NCBI RefSeq assembly: GCF_000715075.1
Contig: NC_134101.1
Location: 138,584,237 to 138,648,236, forward strand
Direction: 5' to 3'
Length of the DNA: 64,000 bases
From: Nicotiana tabacum
Lineage: Eukaryota > Streptophyta > Magnoliopsida > Solanales > Solanaceae
The position numbers and the translations under genes were made by a program. This document shows, in pieces, positions 48,979 through 62,549 of this stretch (its first letter is position 1; each line of letters begins with the position of its first letter). The notes beneath the pieces are model-generated. The model was not told the origin of the DNA, did not search any database, and saw nothing but the letters and a program-made list of their open reading frames with translations.

Positions 48979-50304
48979 GGTTAAGAAATTGAATTAGCTA
49001 TCGAATATCAGGTTCTAGCAAACTTTCCTTGGGCTTTTTCAAATTATATGAAGAAGGTAGATTTATCCAAACCGCAATTTAGACGCGAGTAAAGTTTCAA
49101 TAGAGAGTCATTACAAATCATACAAACACTTTCCCAAATGGGATAGCTCGTCACTCTTACTTCTCTGTAACACTTTTCACAACATGATTCCCTTTTCAGC
49201 AATGTATTCTTTTTTAGTTATAAAATTTTGACTAACTTGGTGCCCGGACTAGTTGGCGCACACCTCGACTATTTCATAGGGTACTTGTTACCCTCCGCCA
49301 ACACATAATTTGGAGTTAAGTTTTAAGTTTTAATAGCAACTAGTTTAGACATGTAACGTTACTCCCATCCAACATTAGATAACTACTACTAGTAGTTACT
49401 GTTATTTAGCAAAATTCAACCATATTAGAGAAACAGGAGTAAGGAAGGAGAAGCACCAGTACTAAGAAGATCAAGGGGCAGCCTTCAATTCATTTTACCT
49501 TTTTTTCTTCTTTCTTTTGATGTACTGTACAGGGAAACTTATTAACACTCAGATAAGCAGAATACATCAAGATCACAGTAAATCTATCACTTCACACCAC
49601 TGGCCCTGGCCCTCCACACTGAATCTTTTATATTTTTAATGAGCATGTAAGAACAATGAAGAGCAATTACAGTGAATGTTGATCACTATCTGCGAGAAAA
49701 ATATCATAAAACGATGCACTTAACTATCATTTATCTCCTTTATTTTCCCCTGTTAAATAGTATAATGGAGGGACAAAGTCGTAGCAAGTCTTGAATCTCC
49801 CCTATAAGATCATCTGGAGGTACCAGTAGCTCTCATGAGTAATGAGCTTCAACTTTTAAAGCTATATATCTTTAGCTGAATAGTACCTGATAATGCATTC
49901 TGCTGTTCCAACACTTACTTGCCAAAAGCTCCAGCTTCAGAAATCAACAGCAGTGTTATCCGAGAAAATCTTCCTTCATCCTTTCCTGAAGCCAAAATAA
50001 AATTGTACCTCTCGACCAAAGCAAATTTTCCACTCTATGTTATGCGGTTTTAGGGTGGCTTCAGAACAATAGGCATAGGACTTGGAATACTGAAAACATA
50101 AGGCAAAAAAGTTTCTGCAGTACAATAATGAACTCTTTGGACTCACCTCGACTACCAGCTTCAAAAACATGGTCAAGAAACAAAAGCATAATTGATACTC
50201 TTCCCACTCTCTCATTAAACTACAAATTCACAGCTCGCAAGATGGATTCATCAGCTGCAGAGATTGCAATTTGAAAATCTGTGATAAATTATACGGGGAG
50301 GAAG
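48974..50304. other. Intergenic DNA and likely 3' UTR of the TPR gene
   Basis: No coding sequence is seen. The last few hundred bases before 50304 probably contain the 3' UTR of the minus-strand gene. I could not pick a poly-A site with confidence. Confidence 0.45.
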
Positions 50305-53300
50305 TCATCTAAATGGTTCGACAGGTTCAGTTTCTTCCAGAAGAATAGCGGCTTCAAAACACTCAGCAGCTTCCAATGCTGAACCTAAACCTTCCTCTTT
50401 GTAAAGCAGGCCCAGATTATACCACGCAGAAGCATTCATCCGATCAAGCCGTAGTGCTTCTGTGAGAAGGCTTCGAATAATTGCAGGAGACTGTTTATCT
50501 ATCTTCCTAAGCACCACCGCAGTTGATACAAGACTTGGCACGTGGGACGGGTTAACAGCCAAAGCATTGCAATAATCTCTCAGCGCTGCTTTATATAGGC
50601 CCTTCGATTGGTTAAGCAAACCTGAGTATATCACCAAAAATATACTCCTTGATCAGAATGGCATGCTAATTAGCATAAAGAGTAAATTGCACATAACGGC
50701 ACAAGTGTGAATAAAACATTGTTCAGTGCCATTGTAGACATCAAATTTGCTATGCCCACCCAAAGTAGGAACCAGTAAGTAAGATTAAGAAGCAGCCGAA
50801 TCAAGAATGGGGGATGCATTTACCATCTTATAAAATTTTGCAAGATGACATTAACAAACTATAACCGGCAGTAGCTATTGATGCTGGAGCTGATAACCAA
50901 AAGAATGTAGGCAAACAAAAAGTTGATTTCCCCACATCCACACACAGCCCGCACAGATGATATCATCAATCAGTTAAATTTTCATAACCAAAAGAATGTA
51001 GGCAAACAAAAAGTTGATTTCCCCACATCCACACACAGCCCGCACAGATGATATCATCAATCAGTTGAATTTTCCTGACCCTTATATTTGTGTATAGCTG
51101 AAGCACCAGACATCTATGGAACTATGAACTATCTGTTGGTAAACACTAAAAAGCCTAGAAAACAATAGCCAAATTCAACATCCTAGGATATATAAGAGAG
51201 AAGGTTTAACGGAATTCAAGGAGTTAAATGACTTGCAATTTAAGTACACAGCGGTGAAAGGGAAAATTCACATAATATAGGAACTTTTGTATAAAGTAGG
51301 TTCAGTGGGGAAAGCATCACAGAAAGGTTGAAATTATTCCTCTAAACTTGGGTATAGTTAACGTGGGGCTCTTTTAGAACTAAGTGGATCATCTGAAGGC
51401 ATTCCAATAGATGTGTAGTCCCATAATATCAGATAGAGTTTATAAAACTCTTAAGAGAGCACATAAAAACTCTTTAGCACCGATGAATTTCTCCATGACA
51501 CTGGATAAATGATTCCAGTCCTATGAGGCACTGGTCTAACATAACATCGTCTGCCAAGAAAGTTCTCCCCCTCCACTGTCACATTTACAGAATAGTCAAA
51601 TTGACTATAACTGACAAGGACTTGTAATTATGTGTTTGTCGGTCTTCTCATGAATATACAACAACAAGAGTGAACACTTTGAGTTACATGCATATGTATG
51701 GAATAATGATTAATGAGCACAGACAGGGGAAAATATGAGTGAGATTATATCTACCAGCAGTATACGATCTACGAGCTGAATATGAACAAATGGCCTCAGT
51801 TTTGGAAAGACACATCTCTGCATCTCGCCACTGAGATAAATTTATGTAAATGGAGGCAAGATCCAGCCAGGTTTCCAGCTCCAATGTTCTGCAATGGTCT
51901 CCAAACTCCTGTTATGTATATAAAATCAAATTTTTATTTCTTCCTCCACAAAATACTGTTTCAAGAAAGTAAGGCAGCAAAAAGCATTACACCAGAAAAG
52001 GAATTATCCTAAGAAGGACAAGTGGAAGAGTCAAAATCTTCAAGCTGGTTGGATATTTAAAATTTAATCTGCTTAAGGTTTAAAATGAGGCTTAAGGAGA
52101 AGCGAACCAAATCAACTCAAAACTTTTCCTCCATCCTTAAAACCAAAGCTAGTTAGAAATAGCAGAAGAAAAATCCTAACATTTATAACAATCACACTTC
52201 TAAAAGTCAGAGAGAGAAATTGATAAAGCCAATGGCATGGCCTTCCCCTCTCATACCTACCCCAACCCCCAACCCACCCCAACCCCCACCCATATTCACA
52301 CACACAAAAAGAAGGAAAAGACTTTTCCTGAATTACCAAATCGAAAAGCTATATCATTCAGTTATGCAATATCAGACAATTATGCAATATGTAACCCAAT
52401 GGAGCAAACAGGAGACTTTGACTTCACATGAGAAGTAAAGACATGCTTTAGCCTGCCAACGCCAATACGGAGTGTTTGCATGAGCAGCCTGGTTTAATTG
52501 AGACACACAATCTTGAAGCATCTCCAAGAAATTAGTTTTAGGCAGGCATGCTACAGGTGTTCAGTCCCCACTTAGTTCTCCCCCTTCTATCTAATTGTTT
52601 AACCTTTTCCTCTGTCCAGACGCCTTGCACACTCCGCTACTCTTCGTCATCTTCTGCACTGTGAAGTCACCCATTTATTTTGCCTAGGAGATTATTTATC
52701 TCTGAATGACAAGGTAACTTTGTTTGGCTTTCGATAGCCATGATATTTTTATATTAGCAGACACAGCCAGAACAATTGCTAGCTAACCAGCTGGCTAATT
52801 GATACATAGTCCATAGAAAGGAGTTCAACCTCTAAAGAGTTTACGTATAAAAAGCTTTATAGTCATTTTACTTGCAAGCCCCTCACAACCGTTTCAAGCG
52901 TCAAATAAGACAGATGTAAAAAAGCTTAGATGCTCCACTTCAGCTTGTAAGGACAAGACTTACTTACCTTGAGATTTTCCCCCAATCTGAAGCTTTTTCT
53001 CTTAACCTGAAGAATTGCAAGAAGCTGAGTATATGTTTCTATAGCATTTTTCACTTGACCCTGCGCAATTTGGAGTTTAGCTTTGGTCCTCAACATTCTC
53101 CATGATCCCACTTTCCACTTTGGTCTAAGGCAACATTAATAACAGTTTCAGCATCCATAAACCGTTTCTGAGCTGATAATGCCCGAGCCAACAGCATCCA
53201 CCCTTTCAAAGTAGAACCACCTTCCAAGTTAAGCAACCACTTTGCGTAATGGACTGTGGCATCCAACTTCCTTTGCTCTGCATTTTCTAGACAAAGATGA

Positions 53301-55571
53301 TAAATGACATTAGCATCACTCATCTTTGTCAGTTTCCCAGCAGATTCAAAGGACTTAAGTGCTTCTGATTGTATCTTAACCCTCTCGGAATCTGTCGCCA
53401 TTGCTCTAGAATGAGCTGAAAGTGAGAGGCCTAATACACAATTGGCAACACCCATCAACTGACTGCATCTTTCTCGTTCGATTCTAATAGCTGTATGAGC
53501 ATAAATTATCCCTTCGTTTGCACAATCGGGGATTTCAGCACATAATTTTGAAGCCAATAACAAACCTGGAACACAAGTGTGATCCTCTGTACTAAACAGT
53601 TTCCGCAACAAGTCCAATGCAGCGAAGTTATCTTCTTCTCCATAATAACATAGAGCTAAGATAAGATACATCTCTTGCCGATCTATAGTTCTGGGAAGCA
53701 ACTCTTCTACTTTGTTAGCCAAAGCCTTTAGACCCCCTGATATGGATAATGCATATGAGAGATGGTCAAGAATTGAAGGGTCCCACTCAATCCTTTGTAG
53801 AAAAATCTTTTTCAACAAAATCATCAACAGAAGAATAGCCTCTTCAATACTGTTTCTGGGGACAAATGAACCGTCCATTTGAGATCGGAGATTAGGTGGA
53901 CATGATTCGCCTCCACTATAGAGAAGAAAAATGGCAAATTCCTTCTGAATCCTTGCAGTAGCCTGGATCTCAAGTTTCCATGGATGCAGAAGAGCTCGGC
54001 GGTATGACATAATTGCTTCTCGAGGAGCATCTGCAAGTTTGCATAATTCAGGGAGCAGCTCAACAGCATTGCTGAGAGTGTCCTGCAATTTACAGTCACT
54101 ACCAAAGGTTTCAGGAAAGCCTGCTGGAAAAGAAGATTCGAGAATGTCCAGAACTACTGTACATGATTGAGAAGCTTCTGCAAAAATTTATATCGGAAAT
54201 GAATTAGCTGAATAGGGTGAGAACTTTCAGTCATTAAACTTTCAGGTAGACATTTCTCTTGTCACCTTGTCCATACAATCAAACATACATACACATGGCA
54301 GAATAAACATTAATCACAAGTAAAAAGGTATATGAATCAGAACACCTAACTAAAGGACTTGAGCACTTATTTGATAAAATTAACAAAGAATGACTGTGCA
54401 TAATGCTAATAACCTGATAAAGAGTAAAGTTTTTAGGATAACCTGATATACTTGGGATGGGAGAGTAGCAGAGTTATAGATTACATTTTTTTGTTCTCCA
54501 TATTCATCAAGAGTATGAAATCAGTACATTGTCGGAAAATCCAAAAGCATAAAAGCAACGCAATCCAAAGAGTTTTCACTTTTCAGGATAATTTATTGGC
54601 TCAATTAAGTGGATAAGTGAAGGATGCGTCAACAATATTAATCAACTATGCCTCAATCACAAAATAATTGGGAAGTGAAGGATGGGTAAAATAACAAAAG
54701 TACAGACAGCTAGGGCAGACATATAAAAATTTCAACATGAGTATATCATGGAAAACTGATGAGAAAGACACTTTCCAGAAAGAGGAACCATTAGGGAAGA
54801 CAGTAATAGAAGAAAAAATTTAATAAATGAAGCAAACTGAAAAAGCTTTTTCATTATTGAAGATGATTGTTGCATGAAGACGTGCTAATACAGATATTGA
54901 TGAAACACATACTCTACCTTTGTACCTCTGAAGCGCCTGCAACGATTTTGCTTTGAGAAAGACTGCTTCCAGGAGCAAACTCGCAGCATTTATGGACATT
55001 GGTGGCGTAGAAAAACTCTGTGAACGTCTCTTTTGAGTTTTCGCTCTTTCGGCAAGGGCGATTTTCAACTTAGGAGTCACCGAGGCAATATCTATCCCTT
55101 CAAAAACATGTAGAGCAGCCTCTATATTCCCCTTTTGGTATTCATATCTTCCTAGTAATGCTCTTGCTTCCTAGAAAAATATTGATGTCTTTAGTTAAAT
55201 TGCCACCAAATGGAAATTCTGCTACATGCAAATTGAGCTTTGAAGTATTTAACAATGACATGATAAACGAAAGATAGACTTAACATTGCAGTGTGGTAGG
55301 CCCAAAGGGAGAAGGGAACAAGAAGCCCTTCAAAAGGAAAGGAAAAGATTTGCATGTAATAAATCAGGGAAGTCACCTCATAATTCAAACAACCACTCTC
55401 ACGCAAAGATGATTCAGCTTCTTCAATATTGCCAGTATCAGGCTTTAGGCCAGCTTCTCCAGCTTGTGATGAATGAACACTTGCTGTGTAATCCTTACTT
55501 GCAAGGGATTCAGGAGATGGGATTATTTCGTCCATCAGAATTTGTTCAGACGAGCATAGGCAATTCAATAT
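50305..55571 (-). pseudogene. NPG/NPGR-family TPR protein gene, five coding exons, probably broken
   Basis: Exons are 55571-55377, 55170-54918, 54177-52968, 51908-51755 and 50621-50305 (stop 50307-50305). All four introns (206, 740, 1059 and 1133 nt) are GT-AG and phases agree. The product, about 709 residues, fits the NO POLLEN GERMINATION and NPG-related family, calmodulin-binding TPR proteins needed for pollen germination in Arabidopsis. Family-like stretches include NIEEAESSLRE, the exon-2 start EARALLGRYEYQ, FVPRNSIEEAILLLMILLKK and, at the end, TPR repeats ALRLDRMNASAWYNLGLLY and ALEAAECFEAAILLEE. Two defects appear. The codon where the start Met is expected is ATA (55571-55569), with an in-frame stop just upstream. 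One base is missing near 53095 in exon 3, moving the frame until 52968. The next ATG is at 55535. Both could also be sequence errors. I cannot tell NPG1, NPGR1 and NPGR2 apart. Confidence 0.85.
50893..51073. repeat. 91-bp tandem duplication inside intron 4
   Basis: The segment beginning ATAACCAAAAGAATGTAGGC occurs at 50893 and again at 50984, nearly identical over about 84 bp and ending AATCAGTT. Confidence 0.92.
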
Positions 55572-57239
55572 CTAGCGCACTTTCAAAATAGTCCGAGGTC
55601 TTCCTCTTTTGTTGACCCAATTAACATTCTTCATATTCTACAGTCTCTCTCACAATCCTTCATTATCAGCAATGCCGCCAACAACAACAAATTAAGCTCA
55701 TTTGACAAGGAAAATAGCTAGAATTACAACTACCACTGTATTTTAGTATCGCAACAACGAGATAACAAAAAGAAAAGGATAAGAGGATTCAGATCAAGAA
55801 GATAGCCCCCCCCCCCCCCAAAATAGTTACTACTACTTTGCCAGCCAAATATTTCTTTCCCTTGCTTTTTATCTTTATTTCAGAAGGGGCAGATCAACTG
55901 AAATTGTTTTCTGTTGTTACCAGAAGATTGCAGTCAACTGACACAAGCTTCTGTCGAAACCCAACAACCCACTACAGTAAACATAAAACCACAGACATTT
56001 CCAAAAAGTAACAAATTATTGCAATTATAATCCCTTAGTCCCAATAAAGAGATAACATTTAGTTTTGGTCACCATCTTTAAGCCAAAAAGTGAAGAAATT
56101 AAAGCACAGTGACAAAATTCCCATATTATCTACATCCATCTCTAGACTTAAATTCTGTCCCTTAATGCTATGACCATCAATAACAAAATGGTTCTTCTTT
56201 TATCTTTTTCTCTGTCACACGGAAAGTAGGGGGAAACATTAGATACCAAGTTTCAATCAGAAAGTATAATGCTCCATATTTGCAAAACATTATAAATCAA
56301 CTAGACATGACTAATAAGTGATAATTAGAGGCCTGAGAGAATGAGGGGTCCATCATATACCAAGAAAAGGAGAAATTGGAATAGGAAGAAGGAATTATAC
56401 CTTTTCAAATTAGGTGAATAAAGGAAGAGGAATTGGAAACAAGACAAGCCAGCCACAGCAGTTCCCATACTTTTTATCTCCAATCAAAACTCCATTCTTT
56501 CAATCGAATAAAGCTTCAAACTTTTCTTTTTCTTTTCTTGGGAAATTTCTCCACTTTATGTAAATTGCCACAATAAAAACACAGTTCAACAACAGTCTCA
56601 GAATCCAATAAATGAATTGGGTTTATGTGTAGGGACACTTTGAATAGGTGGTTGAGCTGAATCCACCAAAAAGGCTATATGGGCACTCTCTCTATTATCT
56701 CAAAATTCTCCACTTTTGTGTGTAAATTAAACTTAATTACTAATAACACACAGTTCCAAGAACAGTCTCAGAAACCAATGATGATATGGGGTTTTGACTT
56801 TAAAAGGGGTGGGTGGGTGGTATGCACAAAAAAGTATTGGTGTGCTGAAATCGTAAACAAGAAGATTCATATCGTTAGGAATAAAGTAGTTAGTAAAAAG
56901 ACAATTCTTGAATTTAGTAATCTAAAGTTTCTGCCACTTGGAATTTACTCTGTCAACGGACATTGTTAAAAATTAAGAAAACGGTCTTTTTGTAGCAGTA
57001 ACTGACAAAAGTTTAATCTCAATTTTATCAATTCTGGAAGCTGAAAAATAATGAATGTTGTCTTCTTATGGAGCAAATGCTTTACCTAATCATGTGCCGG
57101 TCTATTACTAGCAATAATACATGATTAGCCACTAATAATATATATATTTATTTTTAAGTTACGGTTTAAAATATCTTTAGTCTTTAGTCACTGTTTTAAT
57201 AAACTTTACTTGTCCGGATGAAAATATCCTTCTGCTCAT
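55572..57239. other. Upstream region of the TPR gene
   Basis: The likely promoter and 5' UTR of the minus-strand gene lie here. A 13-bp poly-C is at about 55807-55819. No upstream coding exon or clear TATA box was identified. Confidence 0.4.
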
Positions 57240-57830
57240 AAAGTTCAGTACCAAGTGTTCTTAACTTTTGAACTTGCAACTCTAAGTTCAGGACTTCAGG
57301 ACTACGTGTCCTTAACTTTTTAACTTGCAACTCTAAGTTCAAGATTTCAAGACTACATGTCCTTAACTTTTAAACTTGGAACTCGAAGTTCAGGACCACC
57401 TGTCCTTAAGTTCTATGCTTGTAACTCTAAGTTAAGGACTACTTGTCCTTAACTTTTGAACTTGTAAGTCTAAGTTCAGGACCTATTGTCCTTAAATTCA
57501 AGGGAACTTCGTTGAGGTAAGATTGTTGAACCTAAAACTCGTTTCTATAAGTTCAGGACCAAGTGTCCTTAACTTTTGAACTTGTAACTGTAAGTTCAGG
57601 ACCTATTGTCCTTAACTTTTGAGCTTGTTAGTCTAAGTTCAGGACCTATTATCCTTAACTTTTGGGTTTCCTAGCCTAAGTTCAGGACCTATTATCCTAA
57701 ACTTTTGAGCTTGTAACTGTAAGTTCATGACCAAGTGTCCTTAACTTTTAAGCATGTTAGCCTAAGTTCAAGACCAAGTGTCCTTAACTTTTGAAATTGG
57801 AACTCGAAGTTAAGGACCAATGTTCGAGGA
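57240..57830. repeat. 43-bp tandem array with palindromic units, about 12 copies
   Basis: Units such as TAAGTTCAGGACCAAGTGTC followed by CTTAACTTTTGAACTTGTAAC recur at 57548, 57591, 57634, 57677, 57720 and 57763, exactly 43 bp apart. Copies before 57495 are less regular, and a 50-bp interruption lies at 57495-57545. Within a unit AAGTTNAGGAC faces GTCCTTAACTT, so each can form a hairpin. Confidence 0.9.
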
Positions 57831-58221
57831 GTAGGCCTTGTATTTTCCTTTGACTCAATTTCCCATTCTCCATTAACTACATACTCTGGCATAGTTTTTC
57901 TGAGATCATAAAAAAGGAGTCACTTTTCAACGATAAAGACAAAGCAAAATATACAGGAAGAAGACGATAAAGAAAAAGAAATAAAATGGAGGTTGGGAAT
58001 GGAAGAAGAATATGCAGAGAGAATAGCCCAGAAAGAGAATCTGAAAATGGCGTATTTATCCAACCTGTGATACCACTGTATTTCCGTTTGGGAAAGAAAG
58101 GGAAACAACGCCCTTTCATATTAATTTTAATAAACTAGTGGCTACTTTTGATCAGCATTAAAAATGCTAGATAAAAAATAAATACCACTTTAAATAGTGG
58201 TTATCCCGTACAATTTTTACA

Positions 58222-58255
58222 CTAGAGGAGGGATGGCCCATGCTGAGCATGGGCC
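58222..58255 (-). mobile_element. Possible Helitron 3' terminus
   Basis: A near-perfect hairpin (GGCCCATGCT, one base, AGCATGGGCC; 58235-58255) is followed on the minus strand by 9 nt, CTAG, then T. That is the shape of a Helitron 3' end. The 5' TC end was not found, so extent is unknown. Confidence 0.35.
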
Positions 58256-59655
58256 CAATACTGAATTACAAAACTTTCCTTAATTTTATTTCTCTAGTTA
58301 TTTTGTAAAGATTATTTATATTAATTTAAATAATATATTTAAAGATAAAAAATTTATATAGATCTTTATTTAATAAAAATATTGTTTTTTCAAGTTAACA
58401 ATCTGATTTTAAACTTATTTTGTTGGAATTAAACATCAGCGAAAAAGAAATAAAAAGGTTTACAATATTTCATTAGCTTGCTTCTTTTTTTGTTTTTTAT
58501 GTTTGTTTTTTCCTCATATTCTAATTTAAAATTTACAATAAATTTTTTTTTTGCAAAATAATAAGTAGGCTTGTTGGTAACACAAAAAAATTCATAGGCA
58601 ACACATATTGATAATTTCTTAGTGAGCTAAAGTAAGAGGAAAAAAAGACCCTAATTTATTTAAACCTCATCAATTTGTGAATAGCTAAAGAATTTGCACT
58701 TTTTTCGTTGATAATTCATTTGCTAATAGTTTTAAATAAGATGAGATGTCCTCTTCTAGCATAAAGAAAATCACGTGTTACATTAAAAGTGGACCTGAAA
58801 ATATAGAAATAAATATTTCTAAAAGAATACCAGCTCTACTCTTTCTTTTTAGAGATTTTTCTTATTAAGTGCTTGAATTGAAGATAATTATTTGAGCAAT
58901 TGCACCTTAAAATATTTACTTGACCTTCAAAATAATCACGAAGATAGTAAAGTTATTATAGTTTGAATAGTAATATCGCGAGTTCTAATTTGAACCCATG
59001 TTATTTTCTAATCAAATTACTCTTTTCTTATATAATATATATTCCAAAAATATAAATTTACTACTGATATTCTATTTTCATTTTCCTTTATGAATTATCG
59101 TCATTGGATTTTCTTTTTTTCTTTTTCCTAATACTGCAGTACTATGCTATTTTACAAATTTTAATATATTCTCTATTATTATTACTCCATTATTTTATGT
59201 TTTCAATTAAAATAAAAGGTTGAAATATTAGTGTGTTGCAATGTCGCCAAAAGGAAAATATGTGCACATATTGGCAGTCCACGTGGTAATTTTTAACTTA
59301 GCATCACATGCAAAGCAAAAAGTGATGGATGACATTTTGTACACTTTTAAGGGCCTGCAAAGTTGCCTTAATTACCAAAATGTATAATGGCAACTCAAGT
59401 AATAACGGACCATATCAGGGTAAACTTTTGAGTGAACAGACGTCCTTTTTCAGCTACAGAAGCAAGAAGCACTGATATTTCCAAAGTACCCCTTCTAATC
59501 CAAAATATAACTGGATATACCTCAATTTGTATTAGGACAACTAAAATGATTCGTTTTTTTGTCAATTCACTTTGACCGGAAGCTCCTCTCGATTCTCTCT
59601 TATTAATAATAGTAAAGTAATATTGTATTAGGAAAATCGAGTTTACATATTAAAG
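58256..59655. other. A/T-rich intergenic DNA
   Basis: No open frame of note and no recognised repeat. It could be the body of the possible Helitron. Confidence 0.45.
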
Positions 59656-60180
59656 TGACTGGAAGATGACGTGTCATGACACGAAGGCTGGTCAAAGAGT
59701 GATGATTGGCAAAGAGCCACGAGTTGTAATAGATACGAGCAGAAGGTAAAAGTAGAGACACGAGCAGTTATTCAAAAGACTCAACGCTCGTACCTATTTA
59801 TACTCAAAAGTCAAGGAGAATGAATCTGACAGCATAAGAGAGTACAGATATAGTATTTAATAAGCAGTAAATACTAAAAACGTTATAGAATCTGTATTAA
59901 ATTACAATGATTATGTAACGTAGCATTTAATGCCTTTAATTGTCTATAGTGGCCTAATTATAACAAAGGCAAAACGTATATCTTTAAGATAGCTATAAAA
60001 AGGAGAGAATGGATCATTTGTAAGGACACGAAAGATCATCTGAATATACTGGTTTACTTTGTTTTCTTCTATCTATCTTATTGTTAGCAAAATCACTTTC
60101 CTTTATTCAGTTTTGATTATCAGTAACCCGTGTTCTTCTAAATTAAAGCTTTGACTAAAATTCCACTTTTTGGTTAAACA
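59656..60180 (+). repeat. Element F 5' LTR, left end approximate
   Basis: It ends GGTTAAACA at 60180. TATAAAAAG at 59994-60002 is a good TATA box. I placed the start at a TG near 59656, but without the 3' LTR this is a guess. Confidence 0.6.
59994..60002 (+). promoter_or_regulatory. TATA box of element F LTR
   Basis: TATAAAAAG lies about 180 bp before the LTR end and about 250 bp before the gag ATG. Confidence 0.55.
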
Positions 60181-60248
60181 AATTGGTTCCGGTACCGGGA
60201 ATCTGATAATCTACTCTTTCTTAGCCTAACTTTTTTGTTGCATCAACT

Positions 60249-62521
60249 ATGTCGAACATCAATGACAACACCCAAGGAAACCAACAACTCCAGGAGAATC
60301 CACAGGATGATCACATCCCAATCCCTTCTCCACAAAGTTCCCCTCGACGATCTCGAGAAGGCACTCCTGATAGATCTCATGCAAATGGAAATGCTCAATT
60401 CGAAAATGATGAAGCTATCAATAAAGCTTTGCAAAAGCTAATCGCTCAACAGGTCAATAAAGCTCTTGAGGCCTTTGTCATCTATTTACCTGTTGCACCA
60501 CCAACACCCACTCCAAATAATAACACTTTGGAGAACCCTCGTTCTGGGCTTGCTAATTCAGGTAGTGGTGGAATCCCCAGCAAGTCAAGAGAAGGAGAAC
60601 CATGTAACTTAGTCAATTCTGATTTACAAAATTTAGTACTAACATTGCAGAAACAGATCAAGGAGCAAAGTGACCGCATAGAGCAAATACCTGGAGTACC
60701 ACCCGTAATCAAAGGGATAAATATGGATAAATACTCACAACAACCTTGGAAGCCAAATGCTGCTCCCCTCCCAATTCTAAAAAAAATCAAAATGCCCGAT
60801 ATTCCAAAATACGATGGAACAACTGATCCACGAGACCACGTGACTGCATTCACAACAGGCGTAAAAGGCAACGACTTGACCAAGCAAGAAATTGAATCAG
60901 TATTGGTCAAAAAAATCGGTGAAACAATCACTAAGGGAGCATTAACATGGTATTCTCTTTACCTAAAAATTTCATAAATTCTTTTGCTGAGCTTGCAGAT
61001 TCATTCATCAAAGCACACTCGGGAGCTCAAAAAGTCGAAAAAAGAATGGAAGATATTTTCAAAATCAAGCAAGGGGACTCAAAATTGCTTAGGGAGTTCG
61101 TGGATAGGTTCCAGCATGAAAGAATGACGTTACCGCGTGTACCTGACTATTGGGAAGCTATAGCCTTCACTAGTAATTTGAATGAAAAAAGATCTGAAGC
61201 CACGAGGTGACTCAAGGAAAGTCTTCATGAATTCCCAATAACAACGTGGAATGACGTTTATAACAGATACAACATAAAGGTAAGGATAGAAGAAGATATT
61301 ATCTCACGAACTCAAAAAGAAGAAAAGGTGAGTTCGAGACGGGCGGAAACCGAAAAAAGGTCCGGTAAAAACAGGTACGAACCATATATGGGTCTAGTAG
61401 GAAAAGATTCACGGTCAAAACAAGACAATCCGAGGTACGATCATAGGTCGAGGAATAGAGAGTCGGGCTGGTCATCAAGATTTGGGAGAAATCGAAACGA
61501 GCGAGAGTCACGGGATGATGATAGAAATTTGAAAGCAAGGTTTGGCAGTTATAATTTTAATGTAAGCACTTCCGAGCTCATAGCTATTTTAAGAAGCATG
61601 GGTGATAAGGTACGGTGGCCAAAAGAAATGAGATCGAACCCAAACAGGCGCAACCCTAATCACTCGTGCGAATTTCATAACGATCACAGGCATAAAACAG
61701 CAGACTGTAGGTTGCTGCAAGGTGAAGTTGATCATCTATTAAAGCAAGGGTATCTCACTGAATTATTCAGTGAGAGAGGTAAGCAAGCATATATGAAGAA
61801 TAGGCAGGAGCCCCCAAAACCACTTTCTCCCAAAAGGACTGTTAATGTGATAAGTGAAGGTGAAGACATCAATGGTGTGACGTACACAACAGCCAATAAA
61901 GTCTCCAAAGTCACAATTACCCACGGGAAGCGGGTGCGACATGTCTTAGAGGAAGAAAGCATTACGTTTGATGATACAGACGCGGATGACGTATTATCCT
62001 CACATAACGATGCACTGGTAATATCTTTACTTGTACATGATACTAATGTGAAACTAGTTTTGATTGATCCAGGTAGTTCCGTGAACATTATTTTGCTAAG
62101 AGTACTACGTGAGATGCAAGCTGAAGATAAATTAATACCAAAGGCGCATACTCTGTCTGGATTTGACAATTCCAGTATAGTGACGAAAGGGGAGGTAATA
62201 CTTACAACATTCGCAGAAGGAGTTGTCAAAGATACAAAATTTCAGGTGGTAGATATGGAGATGGCTTACAATATGATCCTTAGGAGACCATGGATCCACG
62301 AGATGGATGTCGTTCCGTCAACCTTGCATCAAGTTATTAAATTTCCATCACCATGGGGAATATGTCAAATCTGTGGGGATCAACATACATCCAGAAGCAT
62401 CAATTCTGTAGTAGATTCAAGTACGGGAACGAAGAAAAATAGCAATTACAGAATCCAGTTGAGGGTACGACAACACAAACCTCAACTAAATAAGGACGAA
62501 CAGACGTGGACTCAAGACTAG
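60249..62521 (+). pseudogene. Element F gag-protease
   Basis: It starts at ATG 60249. Open to about 60950, it then shifts frame (WYSLYLK versus the expected run-on at 60960) and continues from 60947 in another frame to 62521, with a TGA at 61208-61210. Gag motifs are MPDIPKYDGTTDPRDHV, LADSFIKAHSGAQKVEKRM and LLREFVDRFQHERM. A basic, arginine- and serine-rich region (about 61330-61540) is followed by a zinc-knuckle-like CEFHNDHRHKTADC (about 61667). The protease reads LIDPGSSVNI (about 62060) and is followed by LRRPWIH, where LGRPWIH is usual. Confidence 0.88.
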
Positions 62522-62549
62522 ATGCCATTCAAGAACCAGAAGAAATGAA

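Noticed and set aside
55807..55819. Poly-C run as a regulatory element
   Set aside because: A lone homopolymer in upstream DNA; more likely polymorphic or a sequencing artefact.
57877..58119. 80-codon minus-strand open frame
   Set aside because: Hydrophobic low-complexity peptide without recognisable features or promoter context.
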